From the NCBI GenBank assembly GCA_044463125.1, contig JBIQMS010000027.1:1-64000 (forward strand): a stretch of 64,000 nt of DNA. Reading direction: 5' to 3'. Position 1 is the first letter of the stretch, and every line of letters begins with the position of its first letter. The notes under the pieces were generated by a model. It saw only the letters and a program-made list of their open reading frames with translations, had not been told where the DNA came from and did not search any database. The stretch comes from CAYMZZ01 sp044463125 (GTDB lineage: Bacteria > Bacteroidota > Bacteroidia > Chitinophagales > Chitinophagaceae). A program made the translations under genes and the position numbers. Shown here in pieces: positions 17,411 to 26,768 of the stretch.

Positions 17411-17505
17411 AGAAATAAGAAAGGTGAAGGCCGTTTCTCCTTCACCTTCATACGACGGGAAATATCACCCGCCCATAAAGAAGTGGCTGAGCCACTGTCG
17501 TAGTG
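17411..17505 (-). ncRNA. candidate structured small RNA
   Basis: On the minus strand, this stretch between the ferredoxin and ddl genes has three nested helices: TACGAC/GTCGTA (17497-17502 with 17451-17456) enclosing an AGTGGC-TCA-GCCACT hairpin (17082-offset region 17482-17496) and a GGG/CCC hairpin (17457-17459 with 17468-17470). A perfect 10-bp stem AAGGTGAAGG/CCTTCACCTT with an 8-nt loop follows (17421-17448), then TCTTATTTC as on a terminator. Upstream, TTGG and TATCTTAG (17511-17518) give only a weak promoter. It matches no RNA family I can name; tmRNA, SRP RNA and RNase P signatures are absent. Confidence 0.35.
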
Positions 17506-17567
17506 TTGTTCTAAGATAAAGCTTTTATGCTATCCAACCCCTTTTCAGGCGGAAAAAATTATGCACA

Positions 17568-17915
17568 TCAGAGGTGCATCTTTTCCTTTTTGGCCATCAG
17601 CTCTTCTACCGTTTCCTGGTACATTTCATCCGGCACACAGCAATCAACCGGGCAAACAGCCGCACATTGGGGTTCCTCGTGAAAACCCTGGCATTCAGTG
17701 CATTTATTGGGTACAATATAGTAAGTATCCACACTGATGGGCGCGTTTTTCTGATCCGCATCCACCACCGATCCATCGAGCAGGGTGAAAGCTCCTTTTA
17801 CGGAAGTTCCGTCGGATATTGCCCATTCCACACCCCCTTCATAAATCGCATTATTGGGGCATTCGGGTTCGCAGGCCCCGCAGTTTATACATTCATCTGT
17901 TATCTTGATTGCCAT
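17568..17915 (-). CDS. ferredoxin, 4Fe-4S dicluster type
   Basis: A 115-residue ferredoxin. The first cluster motif is CINCGACEPECP (Cys9, 12, 15, 19). The second is CTECQGFHEEPQCAAVCPVDCC, where the long insertion between the second and third cysteines is typical of bacterial 7Fe/8Fe ferredoxins. The start is set at MAIKITDECINCG (17915), which matches the family. A longer reading frame extends 48 codons upstream but would overlap the divergent acyl-CoA reductase gene and adds no family sequence. It serves as a cytoplasmic electron carrier; the partner is unknown. Confidence 0.9.
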   Translation of the reverse strand: MAIKITDECINCGACEPECPNNAIYEGGVEWAISDGTSVKGAFTLLDGSVVDADQKNAPISVDTYYIVPNKCTECQGFHEEPQCAAVCPVDCCVPDEMYQETVEELMAKKEKMHL

Positions 17916-17942
17916 ATTTCGTTTATTTAATGGGTAGTCAAT

Positions 17943-17950
17943 TAATTTTG
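17943..17950 (+). promoter_or_regulatory. -7 promoter box TAATTTTG ahead of the acyl-CoA reductase gene
   Basis: Perfect TAnnTTTG match, 30 bp before the start codon at 17981. TTCG at 17918-17921 could serve as a degenerate -33 box with a 21-nt spacer. Confidence 0.5.
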
Positions 17951-17980
17951 TCCCGGCACCGACAAATTTAAAACGCTTAC

Positions 17981-18991
17981 ATGAATTTACAATACCGGAT
18001 TCACTTATTGCATCGATTAGGTCAATATCTTTTATCGAACGATGCGGAATGGCAGGCAATATGTGAAAGGGCCGAAAGAGAAAATCCCTGGTTTATCCCT
18101 GCATTTGTTCAATCTGCCATTAAAGCTATCGCGCATAATTACCTCGATGAAGCCGCCCTGAACCAATGGGTAAAGAACTACCGGCTGGCCGATAACAACA
18201 CAAAGCCACAAAAAGTTGGACTGGTGATGGCGGGCAATATTCCCCTGGTAGGTTTTCATGACTGGCTTTGCTGCTTTGTGTCGGGACATAAAGCCATGAT
18301 TAAGCTTTCATCGAAAGACAAGGTTTTGCTCCCATTCATACTCGAAAAATTGACAGAATGGGACCCTGCTGTGCAGGACTATTTTGAATTGGCGGAATTT
18401 CTGAAAGGATGCGACGCCTATATTGCCACAGGCAGTAATAATTCAGCCGGTTATTTTGACTATTATTTTGGGAAATACCCGCATATTATCCGCCGCAACC
18501 GCAGTTCCGCGGCCATCCTGCAAGGTGATGAAAGCAGGGAGGAACTGGAGGCCCTGGCTGATGATGTGCAACTGTATTTTGGCCTGGGCTGCCGCAATGT
18601 AACCAAGCTGCTGGTGCCACGGGATTATGATTTTGTACCGCTGCTCGATGCATTCCGGAAATATGGGTACCTGGCCGATCATCATAAGTTCAAGAATAAT
18701 TACGACTACCAATTGGCCCTGCATATTTTGAACAAGAAATTCTACATGACGAACGGATCGGTGCTCCTGGTAGAAGAGGCTTCTCTGTTTGCACCCATCA
18801 GCCAACTGCATTACGAGTTCTACGAGCCGGGAAATGAGTCTGCACTACTGAACGGGTTGCTGCAGCATCCGGATTTGCAAACCCTGGTGGGCCGCGGGCA
18901 TACGCCATTTGGCCAAAGCCAGGTCCCCGGCCTCCTGGATTATGCCGACGGCGTGGATACCCTCGCCTTCCTGAGCAACCTTCCTTCATAA
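17981..18991 (+). CDS. acyl-CoA reductase (LuxC family)
   Basis: A 336-residue member of the LuxC/acyl-CoA reductase family (PF05893 type). It has the GLVMAGNIPLVGFHDWLC segment typical of the family's nucleotide-binding region, KLSSKDK, and the putative catalytic cysteine in YFGLGCRNVTKLLVP. LuxC enzymes reduce activated fatty acyl groups to aldehydes; the Bacteroidota members are mostly uncharacterised. It is divergent from the ferredoxin gene with 65 bp between, an arrangement I associate with this phylum, which suggests shared regulation. Start ATGAATTTACAATACCG is supported by the nearby -7 box. Confidence 0.85.
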   Translation: MNLQYRIHLLHRLGQYLLSNDAEWQAICERAERENPWFIPAFVQSAIKAIAHNYLDEAALNQWVKNYRLADNNTKPQKVGLVMAGNIPLVGFHDWLCCFVSGHKAMIKLSSKDKVLLPFILEKLTEWDPAVQDYFELAEFLKGCDAYIATGSNNSAGYFDYYFGKYPHIIRRNRSSAAILQGDESREELEALADDVQLYFGLGCRNVTKLLVPRDYDFVPLLDAFRKYGYLADHHKFKNNYDYQLALHILNKKFYMTNGSVLLVEEASLFAPISQLHYEFYEPGNESALLNGLLQHPDLQTLVGRGHTPFGQSQVPGLLDYADGVDTLAFLSNLPS

Positions 18992-19212
18992 AACTGCAGG
19001 CCGGGCCTGAAAAAATTGGTAACTTGTGGGTCGCCAAAATCAGGTGGGAACCAGCGGAACTACGAAGACCTTAGTAAATGATTTGTTAAACTAAAGGTTC
19101 GGATAAAGAAGTTCGTATGTCAGTTTGTTACTTTGTATATGTGGGCACAAAAATTGAAATAATCCACCTGAAGCAATTAATTTTTAACTGATCTATTAAA
19201 TCATCATAGCGT

Positions 19213-20739
19213 ATGAAATGGAAACAACTCTTGCTGGTGATCTTTGTTAGTGCAGCTTCTGCCATTGGCAGCGTATGGGTATATGGCAAACTGTATCCCC
19301 GTCGTGCGGCCGTGGTGCAAATGCAGGATGGCAAAATGCCTGTAAATTATGCAGGTTATCTTGACAATCTGGCTGATGGAGCCGAATTAACAGATTTTAC
19401 CAAAGCCGCCAATGCAGCTGTACCCGCGGTCGTGCATATCAAGACAAAAATTCCCGCCCGCCGGGTAGTGAACGACCTGCCCCGTAATCGCGGCAATATG
19501 ATGGAGGACATGTTTGAGCAGTTCTTCAATTTTGGTCAACCCATGATTCAGCCTGAGCAAAGGGCTTCCGGTAGTGGTGTATTGATCAGCGATGACGGCT
19601 ATATCGTTACCAACAACCACGTGATCTCTGATGGTCGCGAAGGCGTGGCAGACGAAATCACCGTAACCCTGCACGATCGCAAGACTTTCAAAGCGAAAGT
19701 AATTGGCCGGGATCCCAGCACCGACCTTGCCGTGCTGAAGATAGATGGTAAAGGTTTGCCTTACATGATCTATGGCAATGCCGAAAACCTGAAACTGGGC
19801 CAGTGGGTACTGGCAATCGGATACCCCTTGTCGCTGGAAACAACCGTTACTGCCGGTATCGTGAGCGCCAAGGGCCGCACCATCGGCATCAACAGCCGCC
19901 AGAGCGATAGTCCGGTAGAGAACTTTATTCAAACCGATGCCGCCATCAACCAGGGAAATAGCGGTGGCGCCCTTATTACCACCGACGGACAACTGGTGGG
20001 CATCAACTCCGCCATCCTTGCACCCAATGGTACTTATGCCGGTTATGGATTTGCCATTCCGGTGAGTATTGTGAAAAAAATAGTTAATGACCTGATTGAA
20101 TTCGGAGACGTGAAGCGCGGCTTCCTCGGTATCAGCTACAACCCTAACAACACACAAAACGAAATGCTGGTGAAACAAGCCGGACAAAAAGATGGCCAGG
20201 GCGTGTATGTGCAGCAAGTACCCACGGATGGCGCTGCCCACGATGCCGGTTTAAAAAAAGGTGATGTAATTACCAAGGTGAATGGACAACCCGTATGGAG
20301 CGGTATTGAAATGAGTGGACAAATCGCGAGTTTCCGCCCCGGCGAAAAAGTATCGGTAACCTTCCTGCGCGATGGCAAAGAGAAGACCGTGAACGTTACC
20401 CTGAAGGGCGAAAAGAGCAAGATTGAAATCTCCTATACCGATATTATTGGCGACAGGCTTGGACTGGAACTTGAGGAACTGGATGCGCAAAATGCACGCA
20501 AATATGAAGTGGACGGTGGCGTAATCGTGAAAAAGATACGCGACGGTGGCGCTTTCAGCAGTACAAGAATGGAAGAAGGATTTGTGATTACTTCGGTAAA
20601 TGGAAGGGCCATTAAGAACTCCCAGGAGTTCGCACAAGCCCTGAACTATGGCGATGGCCGCGTGATCCTCGAAGGCATTTATCCCAACTACGCCGGTACC
20701 TATACCTACCAGGTAAGATTGGATTCTTCAGATTATTAA
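19213..20739 (+). CDS. periplasmic serine protease of the HtrA/DegQ family
   Basis: A 508-residue Do-like protease for envelope protein quality control. An N-terminal membrane/signal segment (5-25) is followed by a trypsin-like domain (about 85-285) and two PDZ domains (about 295-395 and 410-500). The catalytic triad is complete: His136 (NNHVI), Asp171 (TDLAVLK), Ser250 (GNSGGA). A Q-loop-like MMEDMFEQFFNFGQP lies ahead of the domain. Length is standard. It ends at a strong terminator. It is oriented toward, and independent of, the GH13 gene. Confidence 0.96.
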   Translation: MKWKQLLLVIFVSAASAIGSVWVYGKLYPRRAAVVQMQDGKMPVNYAGYLDNLADGAELTDFTKAANAAVPAVVHIKTKIPARRVVNDLPRNRGNMMEDMFEQFFNFGQPMIQPEQRASGSGVLISDDGYIVTNNHVISDGREGVADEITVTLHDRKTFKAKVIGRDPSTDLAVLKIDGKGLPYMIYGNAENLKLGQWVLAIGYPLSLETTVTAGIVSAKGRTIGINSRQSDSPVENFIQTDAAINQGNSGGALITTDGQLVGINSAILAPNGTYAGYGFAIPVSIVKKIVNDLIEFGDVKRGFLGISYNPNNTQNEMLVKQAGQKDGQGVYVQQVPTDGAAHDAGLKKGDVITKVNGQPVWSGIEMSGQIASFRPGEKVSVTFLRDGKEKTVNVTLKGEKSKIEISYTDIIGDRLGLELEELDAQNARKYEVDGGVIVKKIRDGGAFSSTRMEEGFVITSVNGRAIKNSQEFAQALNYGDGRVILEGIYPNYAGTYTYQVRLDSSDY

Positions 20740-20740
20740 T

Positions 20741-20772
20741 AAAAAAACGCGGCCAAATGGCCGCGTTTTTTT
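20741..20772. terminator. bidirectional terminator after the HtrA gene
   Basis: Perfect 14-bp stem: seven A then CGCGGCC, loop AAAT, GGCCGCG then seven T. It lies between converging genes (stops at 20739 and 20836) and works on both strands. Confidence 0.9.
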
Positions 20773-20835
20773 GTGTTTTGCTGCATTCTTTTGAACCCGG
20801 GCAAATCCTCGGGGATCGAATTTGTTTATTCCCTT

Positions 20836-22215
20836 TTAATTCGCGTAAACCTTCCAGCCCCAGGCCGGCAGTGATATTTCTTTATCGGAAGCAATGGAGA
20901 TGGTAGTGTTGTCAAAAACATTCGTCCAGCTACCAGTGGCTGCTTCATCATCAATTCGGAACTGAATAGGTTTCGCGGACATGTTCAGCATAACCAACAC
21001 TTTCTTTTCACCCTGCTGTCTTACATAAGCCAATAATTCGCCGGGCGATGAGTTTTGCAAACGGAACGTGGTTACGGAAGAATCGCCTCCCCTTAAGGCC
21101 GGATGGGCGGATTTGAGTTGAAGTAAGGTTTTGTAGAATTCGGCTTTACGATACTGACCGTCCCACTCAATGGGATCTTTCTCAAAAAACTCAAGCCTTT
21201 TTTGATTCGGCAGTTCCTGTCCGCTATAAAGCAGGGGCACGCCATTCCAGGTAGCGCTGAAAACGGCAAGGGCTTCCGCCATATCGCCATACTTTTCATA
21301 CTCAGTACCATTCCAGGTATTCTCGTCGTGGTTGCTGGTAAACCAGGCGCGCATGGATTGATCGCCTATAGCGCTATAGCGCATCAAGAGGCTGTCCAAT
21401 ACCGAAAGCGGTAATTTATCCTGATAAAATTCACGGGTCTTATGCATCCAGGACCAGGTATAGCTCGCGTCGAAAACTTTTCCATAATCCGGATTATCCA
21501 GTTCATCAAATTCACCCAGCCAGAACATTTTTTTCACCGAATCCACCTGCGGCCTTGCCTGTTGCCAGAAATCGAGTTCCACCCAGGCCGCGAGGTCGCA
21601 ACGGAAACCATCGATATCACAGGTTTTGATCCAGTATTGCATGGCTTCAATCATGGCCTGGCGCATGGCGGGATTATTATAATCCAGTTCAATGATATCA
21701 TCCATTCCGCTGGCTATCTGGAAATCACCGGTGCTGCTATCCTTCAGATAATACTCGGGGTTCGATTTCGTCCACACATGATCCCATCCCGTATGATTGG
21801 CTACCCAGTCGATAATCACTTTCATCCCCAACTCATGGGCCTGCTTTACCAGTTGCTGAAAGTCTTCGAGCGTGCCGAACTCCGGATTAATGCTGGTATA
21901 GTCGGAGCAGGCATAAGGACTGCCGAGGCTACCTTTTTTATTTTTTTGCGCGATGGGAGTAATGGGCATAAACCAGAGTGTTTCCACGCCCATCTCTCGC
22001 AGGCGTGGCATTTCTTTGGCAAAGGCATTGAAGGTTCCTTCTTTGGTGTATTGCCGCACATTCACTTCATAGATATTAGTGCTATGCGCCCAACTCACCG
22101 TTTTTTCGTTCGTCGCTCCCATAGTTTCAGCTTTGGGTTTTTGGTTTTCGTTTTGGTTGCAGGAAAAAAGCAGCCAACTGCTGAGCAGGATTCCCGCTGT
22201 GTAAATTTTTCTCAT
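20836..22215 (-). CDS. alpha-amylase family glycoside hydrolase (GH13) lipoprotein
   Basis: A 459-residue lipoprotein (lipobox LLFSC, Cys19) with a GH13 (beta/alpha)8 domain. It shows DWVANHTGWDH (conserved region I), GFRCDLAAWV with the catalytic Asp (region II), FWLGEFD with the acid/base Glu (region III) and FTSNHDENTW with the third carboxylate (region IV). The C-terminal beta domain (about 375-459) ends VYAN. It is probably anchored on the outer membrane or in the periplasm and hydrolyses alpha-glucans. There are no susCD genes nearby, so this is not a classical polysaccharide utilisation locus. A 41-bp gap separates it from the upstream cysteine desulfurase gene. Confidence 0.92.
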   Translation of the reverse strand: MRKIYTAGILLSSWLLFSCNQNENQKPKAETMGATNEKTVSWAHSTNIYEVNVRQYTKEGTFNAFAKEMPRLREMGVETLWFMPITPIAQKNKKGSLGSPYACSDYTSINPEFGTLEDFQQLVKQAHELGMKVIIDWVANHTGWDHVWTKSNPEYYLKDSSTGDFQIASGMDDIIELDYNNPAMRQAMIEAMQYWIKTCDIDGFRCDLAAWVELDFWQQARPQVDSVKKMFWLGEFDELDNPDYGKVFDASYTWSWMHKTREFYQDKLPLSVLDSLLMRYSAIGDQSMRAWFTSNHDENTWNGTEYEKYGDMAEALAVFSATWNGVPLLYSGQELPNQKRLEFFEKDPIEWDGQYRKAEFYKTLLQLKSAHPALRGGDSSVTTFRLQNSSPGELLAYVRQQGEKKVLVMLNMSAKPIQFRIDDEAATGSWTNVFDNTTISIASDKEISLPAWGWKVYAN

Positions 22216-22256
22216 AAGCCCAATCGATTATCGAAGAAGAAGAAAGCCTGGAGGCG

Positions 22257-23390
22257 CTAACCCGCAATTTCCGCACAGGCTGCTACCACACTATCCACTT
22301 CTTCTTTTGTATTGTGTTTGGAAAAAGAAAAGCGTACGGTTACCCTGTTAGGGTCATTGTAGATGGCCCGGATTACATGCGAGCCAATATCGGCCCCACT
22401 GCTGCAGGCGCTGCCGCCTGAAACGCAAATGCCCTTCATATCCAGGTTGAAAAGAATCATCTCCGTTTTCTCATTCTTCGGAAACGACACACTGAGCACG
22501 GTATAAAGCGACTGCCCCGCCACATCGCCATTGAAACCCACGCCTTTGATTTTTTGCTGCAGTTGTTCCTGCATGTATTGCTTTAAGCCCAGGATATAGG
22601 CGCTGTCTTTTTCATAATCCGCCATGGCCAGCTCCAGCGCTTTGGCGAAACCAATAATACCATACAGGTTTTCGGTACCTGCACGCATATTGCGTTCCTG
22701 ACCACCGCCATAAATAAGCGGCTGTATCTTTACATTGTCGTTGATATAGAGTATTCCCACTCCCTTGGGGCCATGAAATTTATGTCCGGCTCCACTGATG
22801 AAATGGACGGGTGTATTGCGAAGATCAATTGGATAGTGGCCCACCGTTTGCACGCAATCGGAATGGAAGATGGCGTTATATTTTTTGCAAATCTCCCCTA
22901 CTTCTTCAATCGGTAGCAGGTTGCCGATTTCATTATTGGCATGCATCAGCGATACCAGGCAGCGTTCTTCACGATGCTCTTCCAGCAGGGCTTCCAGGCT
23001 TTCCAGATCAACGTGCCCACTGGGAAGAATCTTTACATAGCTGCTGGTTACCAGGTTCATTTTATCGTAATGCTCCACGGTATGCAATACGGCATGGTGC
23101 TCAATGGGCGAGGTGATGATATGCGTGCACCCCAGGTCGCGAATGGCCGAAAGGATCGCGGTATTATTACTTTCAGTGCCGCCGCTGGTGAAGAATATCT
23201 CACCCGGGTGCGCATTCAGGTGGGAAGCCACGGATTTGCGGGCGGTTTCAATCGCCAGCCTGGTTTCCCGGCCATAACTGTAAATGGAAGAAGGATTGCC
23301 AAAATGCGTGGTCATATAGGGCATCATGGCATCCAGTACCTGCGAATCGAGCGCCGTGGTAGCGGCATTGTCAAAATAAATCCGGTTCAT
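22257..23390 (-). CDS. cysteine desulfurase (IscS/NifS family)
   Basis: A 377-residue PLP enzyme that takes sulfur from cysteine for Fe-S clusters and thiolated tRNA. It has YFDNAATT at the start, GGTESNN, HSDCVQTVGHYPIDL, the PLP-lysine motif SGAGHKFHGPKGVG and the active-site cysteine loop SGGSACSSG. No iscU or suf genes are adjacent. MnmA at 62631-63722 would be one user of its persulfide sulfur. Length is slightly short of E. coli IscS but normal for class-I NifS-like members in Bacteroidota. Confidence 0.93.
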   Translation of the reverse strand: MNRIYFDNAATTALDSQVLDAMMPYMTTHFGNPSSIYSYGRETRLAIETARKSVASHLNAHPGEIFFTSGGTESNNTAILSAIRDLGCTHIITSPIEHHAVLHTVEHYDKMNLVTSSYVKILPSGHVDLESLEALLEEHREERCLVSLMHANNEIGNLLPIEEVGEICKKYNAIFHSDCVQTVGHYPIDLRNTPVHFISGAGHKFHGPKGVGILYINDNVKIQPLIYGGGQERNMRAGTENLYGIIGFAKALELAMADYEKDSAYILGLKQYMQEQLQQKIKGVGFNGDVAGQSLYTVLSVSFPKNEKTEMILFNLDMKGICVSGGSACSSGADIGSHVIRAIYNDPNRVTVRFSFSKHNTKEEVDSVVAACAEIAG

Positions 23391-23556
23391 TATAGCAATT
23401 GTTTGAGATCGGCCTGCTCGCTTCGGTACGAATCAGCCTGCGCGAAGGTAAGAATTACGGGGAGCTATCTCAAAATTCGTACTAACTTAGAACCCTGATG
23501 ATAATATACCTGTAAAGTGGGCAACGGCCCCACAACAGCTACTAATTCTCCCGATT

Positions 23557-24744
23557 ATGCAGTATTCCGAATTACTTGGTAAGGTAGAAGCCCGGCAATT
23601 GCAGTTTTTTGAATCCCGAGGCGATACGCCTTATGTTTATCATAATTTGCCCCATACCCAAAAAGTGGTGGCCGCGGCTGCCGAAATCGCGAATCATTAC
23701 CAGCTTAGTGAACGTGATTTTTTTGTGGTAATTACCGCCGCCTGGTTTCACGACGCCGGCTATTATTCTGATTGCGAAAACCATGAAGCCAAAGGCGCTG
23801 AAATGGCCGCCGATTTTTTGCGTGAAATGAACCTGCCGGATGAAGATATCCAGGCTGTAAAAAAATGTATCCTCGCCACGCGCATGCCACAGTCGCCGAC
23901 AGACCTGTTGGAACAAATCGTTTGTGACGCCGACCTCTACCATTTGGGTACCAACCAGTTTCCCGACAACAACAAACTGCTACGCCGTGAGATGGAAATG
24001 CGCAAAGGGCAACCCATCTCCGGAACGGAATGGCGACGCAATACCATTCGTTTACTCGAATCGCATCACTATTTCACCGATTATGCGCGATTGCTACTAG
24101 CCGATCAGAAAAATGCGCATCTGGAAAAACTAAAAGCAAAGGAAACCGCCAAATCGAAGAAGGAAACGGCTGTCCCCGTGGCTGCTGCACCTGCGGAAAC
24201 CGGCGGAAAGAAAAAACCTGACCGAGGTATTGAAACCATGTTCCGCATCACGAGCAATAATAATCAGCGCTTGAGTGATATGGCCGACAACAAGGCCCAG
24301 ATTATGATCACCGTCAACTCCATCATCCTCTCGGCAGTGCTGAGTATTTTATTAAGAAAGCTGGAAGAATATAGCTACCTGGCCTGGCCAACTTACCTGA
24401 TTCTTGCCGTTAGCGTGCTCACGATTATCTTCTCCATTCTGGCAACTCGCCCCAACCTCCTTCCCGGCATATTTACCCGGCAGGACCTGGACGAGAAGAA
24501 AGTGAACCTGCTTTTCTTTGGCAATTTTTATAAGATGAAACTGGAGGATTATGCGGCAGGCATGCGCGAGGTGATGGAAGACCGCGACTTTCTGTATGGC
24601 ACTCTCATACGTGATGTGTATTCTCAGGGAGTAGTGCTGGGCAGAAAATATAAATTGCTCCGGATATCGTACAATATTTTCATGTATGGCCTGATCATTT
24701 CCGTTCTGGCCTTTGTGGCCGCATCCATTACCTGGGCCCGATAG
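23557..24744 (+). CDS. HD phosphohydrolase fused to a Pycsar-effector-type membrane domain (PycTM, DUF5706)
   Basis: A 395-residue fusion. Residues about 25-170 are an HD domain with an intact metal set: YHNLPHT (His29/His33), FHD (His65-Asp66), NHEAKG (His76) and CDAD (Asp124/Asp126). A charged, Ala/Lys-rich linker (about 190-225) leads to a membrane domain (about 232-395) opening with RITSNNNQRLSDMADNKAQ and holding about three to four transmembrane helices. That region is what I recognise as the PycTM/DUF5706 effector domain of Pycsar anti-phage systems. No cyclase gene is adjacent. It is 14 bp upstream of ppk1 on the same strand, so a role in nucleotide or phosphate signalling is more likely than a classical Pycsar operon; this is inference. 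Confidence 0.8.
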   Translation: MQYSELLGKVEARQLQFFESRGDTPYVYHNLPHTQKVVAAAAEIANHYQLSERDFFVVITAAWFHDAGYYSDCENHEAKGAEMAADFLREMNLPDEDIQAVKKCILATRMPQSPTDLLEQIVCDADLYHLGTNQFPDNNKLLRREMEMRKGQPISGTEWRRNTIRLLESHHYFTDYARLLLADQKNAHLEKLKAKETAKSKKETAVPVAAAPAETGGKKKPDRGIETMFRITSNNNQRLSDMADNKAQIMITVNSIILSAVLSILLRKLEEYSYLAWPTYLILAVSVLTIIFSILATRPNLLPGIFTRQDLDEKKVNLLFFGNFYKMKLEDYAAGMREVMEDRDFLYGTLIRDVYSQGVVLGRKYKLLRISYNIFMYGLIISVLAFVAASITWAR

Positions 24745-24758
24745 AAAAACGATAAGCA

Positions 24759-26768
24759 TTGAACCCTCGATATTTTGACAGAGACCTGAGTTGGCTCAGC
24801 TTCAATGGACGCGTACTGGCCGAGGCAGCCAATGAAAAAGTTCCGCTGATGGAGCGGCTCCGGTTCCTTTCGATCTATTCCTCCAACCTCGATGAGTTTT
24901 ACCGCGTGCGGGTACCGGCATTGATGGCCCTGGCCAACCTGGGGAAAGGCTCAGCACGGGAAGTATTGCCGTTAGCAACAACCACCATTTCCCGGCAATT
25001 GAACGAATTCGGTAGAGTCCTCCGGCAGCAATTGATTCCAGCACTGGAAGAGCATGGAATCCGCTTTTGTTACCAGCAACCCCTGCCTCCTTCGCTGCTG
25101 CCGGAACTGGAAAGTATTTTCTATAACCGTATTCTTGGTACACTGCACATTACATCCATAAGTGAGCAGGGGGCATTCTTTCCACAGAACAATACCATTT
25201 ACCTGCTTCTACGCGAGAAAAATAAAGAAGGAAGGTTCTGGATTGTAGGTCAGGCTGCCGAGGGTTCGCAACGATTTTTTACCCTTTCGGAAAAAGGCAC
25301 ACGGCATATTGTTATTTCCGACGACATCATCCGGCATTTTTTGCCGGGCTACCTCCCGCAAGAATTTGAACCGGCTATTTATAGTATCAAGATCACCCGC
25401 GACGCGGACCTTGACCTACAAGATGAATTTGAGGGCGATCTCGCAGAAAAAATTGAGCGACAAATCAAAAGTCGCGACCTCGGCTTCGCCACCCGCCTGC
25501 TGCATGACCCCGAAATGCCCGGGGAATGGGTACAGGGGATAATGCGATTATTTGGTTTGCAAAGTGCAACTGTGATGGCCGGCGGACGCTATCACCAGTT
25601 GAAGGACCTTGCATCGATATCACTCCCTGATTCCGCACTGAATTATCCGGCCTGGCCCGCTGCCACGGTGCAATGGCCATCGGCGCAATCACTTCTGCAG
25701 TACACAAAGGAGAAAGACCTGATGCTGCATCCGCCTTACCAGAGTTATGATACGGTGTTGCGCTTCTTTAATGAGGCGGCCTCCCACCCTGCTGTCCGCG
25801 AAATTTGGATCAGCCTTTATCGCATCGCCGGCGACTCTCGCATCGCGCACACTCTGATTGCTGCCGCACGAAACGGCAAACAGGTGACGGTATTCGTGGA
25901 GTTGAAGGCCCGCTTCGATGAAGCGAACAATATCCGCTGGGCAAAGAAAATGAAAGCTGCAGGCCTGCGTATCGTTTACAGCATCCCCGGCTTGAAGGTG
26001 CATGCCAAACTCGCCCTTGTGAAATGGCAGGATGGTCATCGCCTGCGCTATACCGGGCTATTCGCCACGGGAAACTTTAATGAACGCACCGCGAAGTACT
26101 ATACCGATCATATATTGCTCAGTTCAAGGCCTGGAATGCTTCGTGAACTGGAAATGCTTTTTCTTTTCTTACTCAAAAGAAGAAAACCACTCCATGAAAA
26201 AGAAATCAGCTTTCAGCATTTGGCCGTAGCCCAGTTTAATATGAAAGCAGTGTTCCTCTCGCATATTCAAAACGAAATACAACAGGCGCAAGCCGGGAAA
26301 CTGGCAATGATCCGGATAAAACTGAATAACCTGCAAGATGAGGAAATGATAGAAGCCCTCTATTCTGCCTCAGAAGCGGGTGTGCGCATTCAGTTGCTGA
26401 TAAGGGGAATCTGCCGCTTAAGGCCAGGCATAAAAGGCATGAGTGAACATATCGAACTGAAGAGGATCGTTGATCGTTATCTCGAACACGGGCGTATTTT
26501 TTACTTTTACAACGCGGGTGCACCGGTACTGATGGCGGGCAGCGCCGACTGGATGGAAAGAAATATTCATCGCCGGATTGAAGTGTGCTTCCCCATTCAG
26601 GACCAAACTATCCAAAAAGAACTGATGGAATTGCTCGATCTGCAATGGGCCGACAATGAAGCGGCTGTTTGGATCAACGCGGCAGGAGAACAGGAGCCCG
26701 TTAAAAAAGAACTGCCTGCCCTGCGGTCGCAGGAAGCGATCTGGCAAAAATGGCAACCACATGCGTAA
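24759..26768 (+). CDS. ppk1: polyphosphate kinase 1
   Basis: A 669-residue PPK1 that reversibly makes polyphosphate from ATP at the membrane. It opens YFDRDLSWLSFNGRVL and SSNLDEFYRVRV. The two phospholipase-D-like catalytic histidines are at His415 (KVHAKLALV; the autophosphorylated one) and His604 (NIHRRIEV). The start is TTG at 24759, since no ATG gives the conserved N-terminus. It starts 14 bp after the HD-PycTM gene and overlaps the next gene by 8 bp, so the three are one operon. It is slightly shorter than E. coli Ppk. Confidence 0.95.
   Translation: MNPRYFDRDLSWLSFNGRVLAEAANEKVPLMERLRFLSIYSSNLDEFYRVRVPALMALANLGKGSAREVLPLATTTISRQLNEFGRVLRQQLIPALEEHGIRFCYQQPLPPSLLPELESIFYNRILGTLHITSISEQGAFFPQNNTIYLLLREKNKEGRFWIVGQAAEGSQRFFTLSEKGTRHIVISDDIIRHFLPGYLPQEFEPAIYSIKITRDADLDLQDEFEGDLAEKIERQIKSRDLGFATRLLHDPEMPGEWVQGIMRLFGLQSATVMAGGRYHQLKDLASISLPDSALNYPAWPAATVQWPSAQSLLQYTKEKDLMLHPPYQSYDTVLRFFNEAASHPAVREIWISLYRIAGDSRIAHTLIAAARNGKQVTVFVELKARFDEANNIRWAKKMKAAGLRIVYSIPGLKVHAKLALVKWQDGHRLRYTGLFATGNFNERTAKYYTDHILLSSRPGMLRELEMLFLFLLKRRKPLHEKEISFQHLAVAQFNMKAVFLSHIQNEIQQAQAGKLAMIRIKLNNLQDEEMIEALYSASEAGVRIQLLIRGICRLRPGIKGMSEHIELKRIVDRYLEHGRIFYFYNAGAPVLMAGSADWMERNIHRRIEVCFPIQDQTIQKELMELLDLQWADNEAAVWINAAGEQEPVKKELPALRSQEAIWQKWQPHA

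Noticed and set aside
17568..18059. Extended ferredoxin with 48 extra N-terminal residues
   Set aside because: The extension overlaps the divergent acyl-CoA reductase gene and its promoter, and the family begins at MAIKITDEC.
18994..19016. Terminator after the acyl-CoA reductase gene (CAGGC-CGG-GCCTG)
   Set aside because: The 5-bp stem is followed by A rather than T residues on the plus strand, so it is not a terminator for that gene.
23557..24744. A classical Pycsar anti-phage operon
   Set aside because: There is no adjacent pyrimidine cyclase, and the neighbours are ppk1 and envelope genes; the HD fusion differs from stand-alone effectors.
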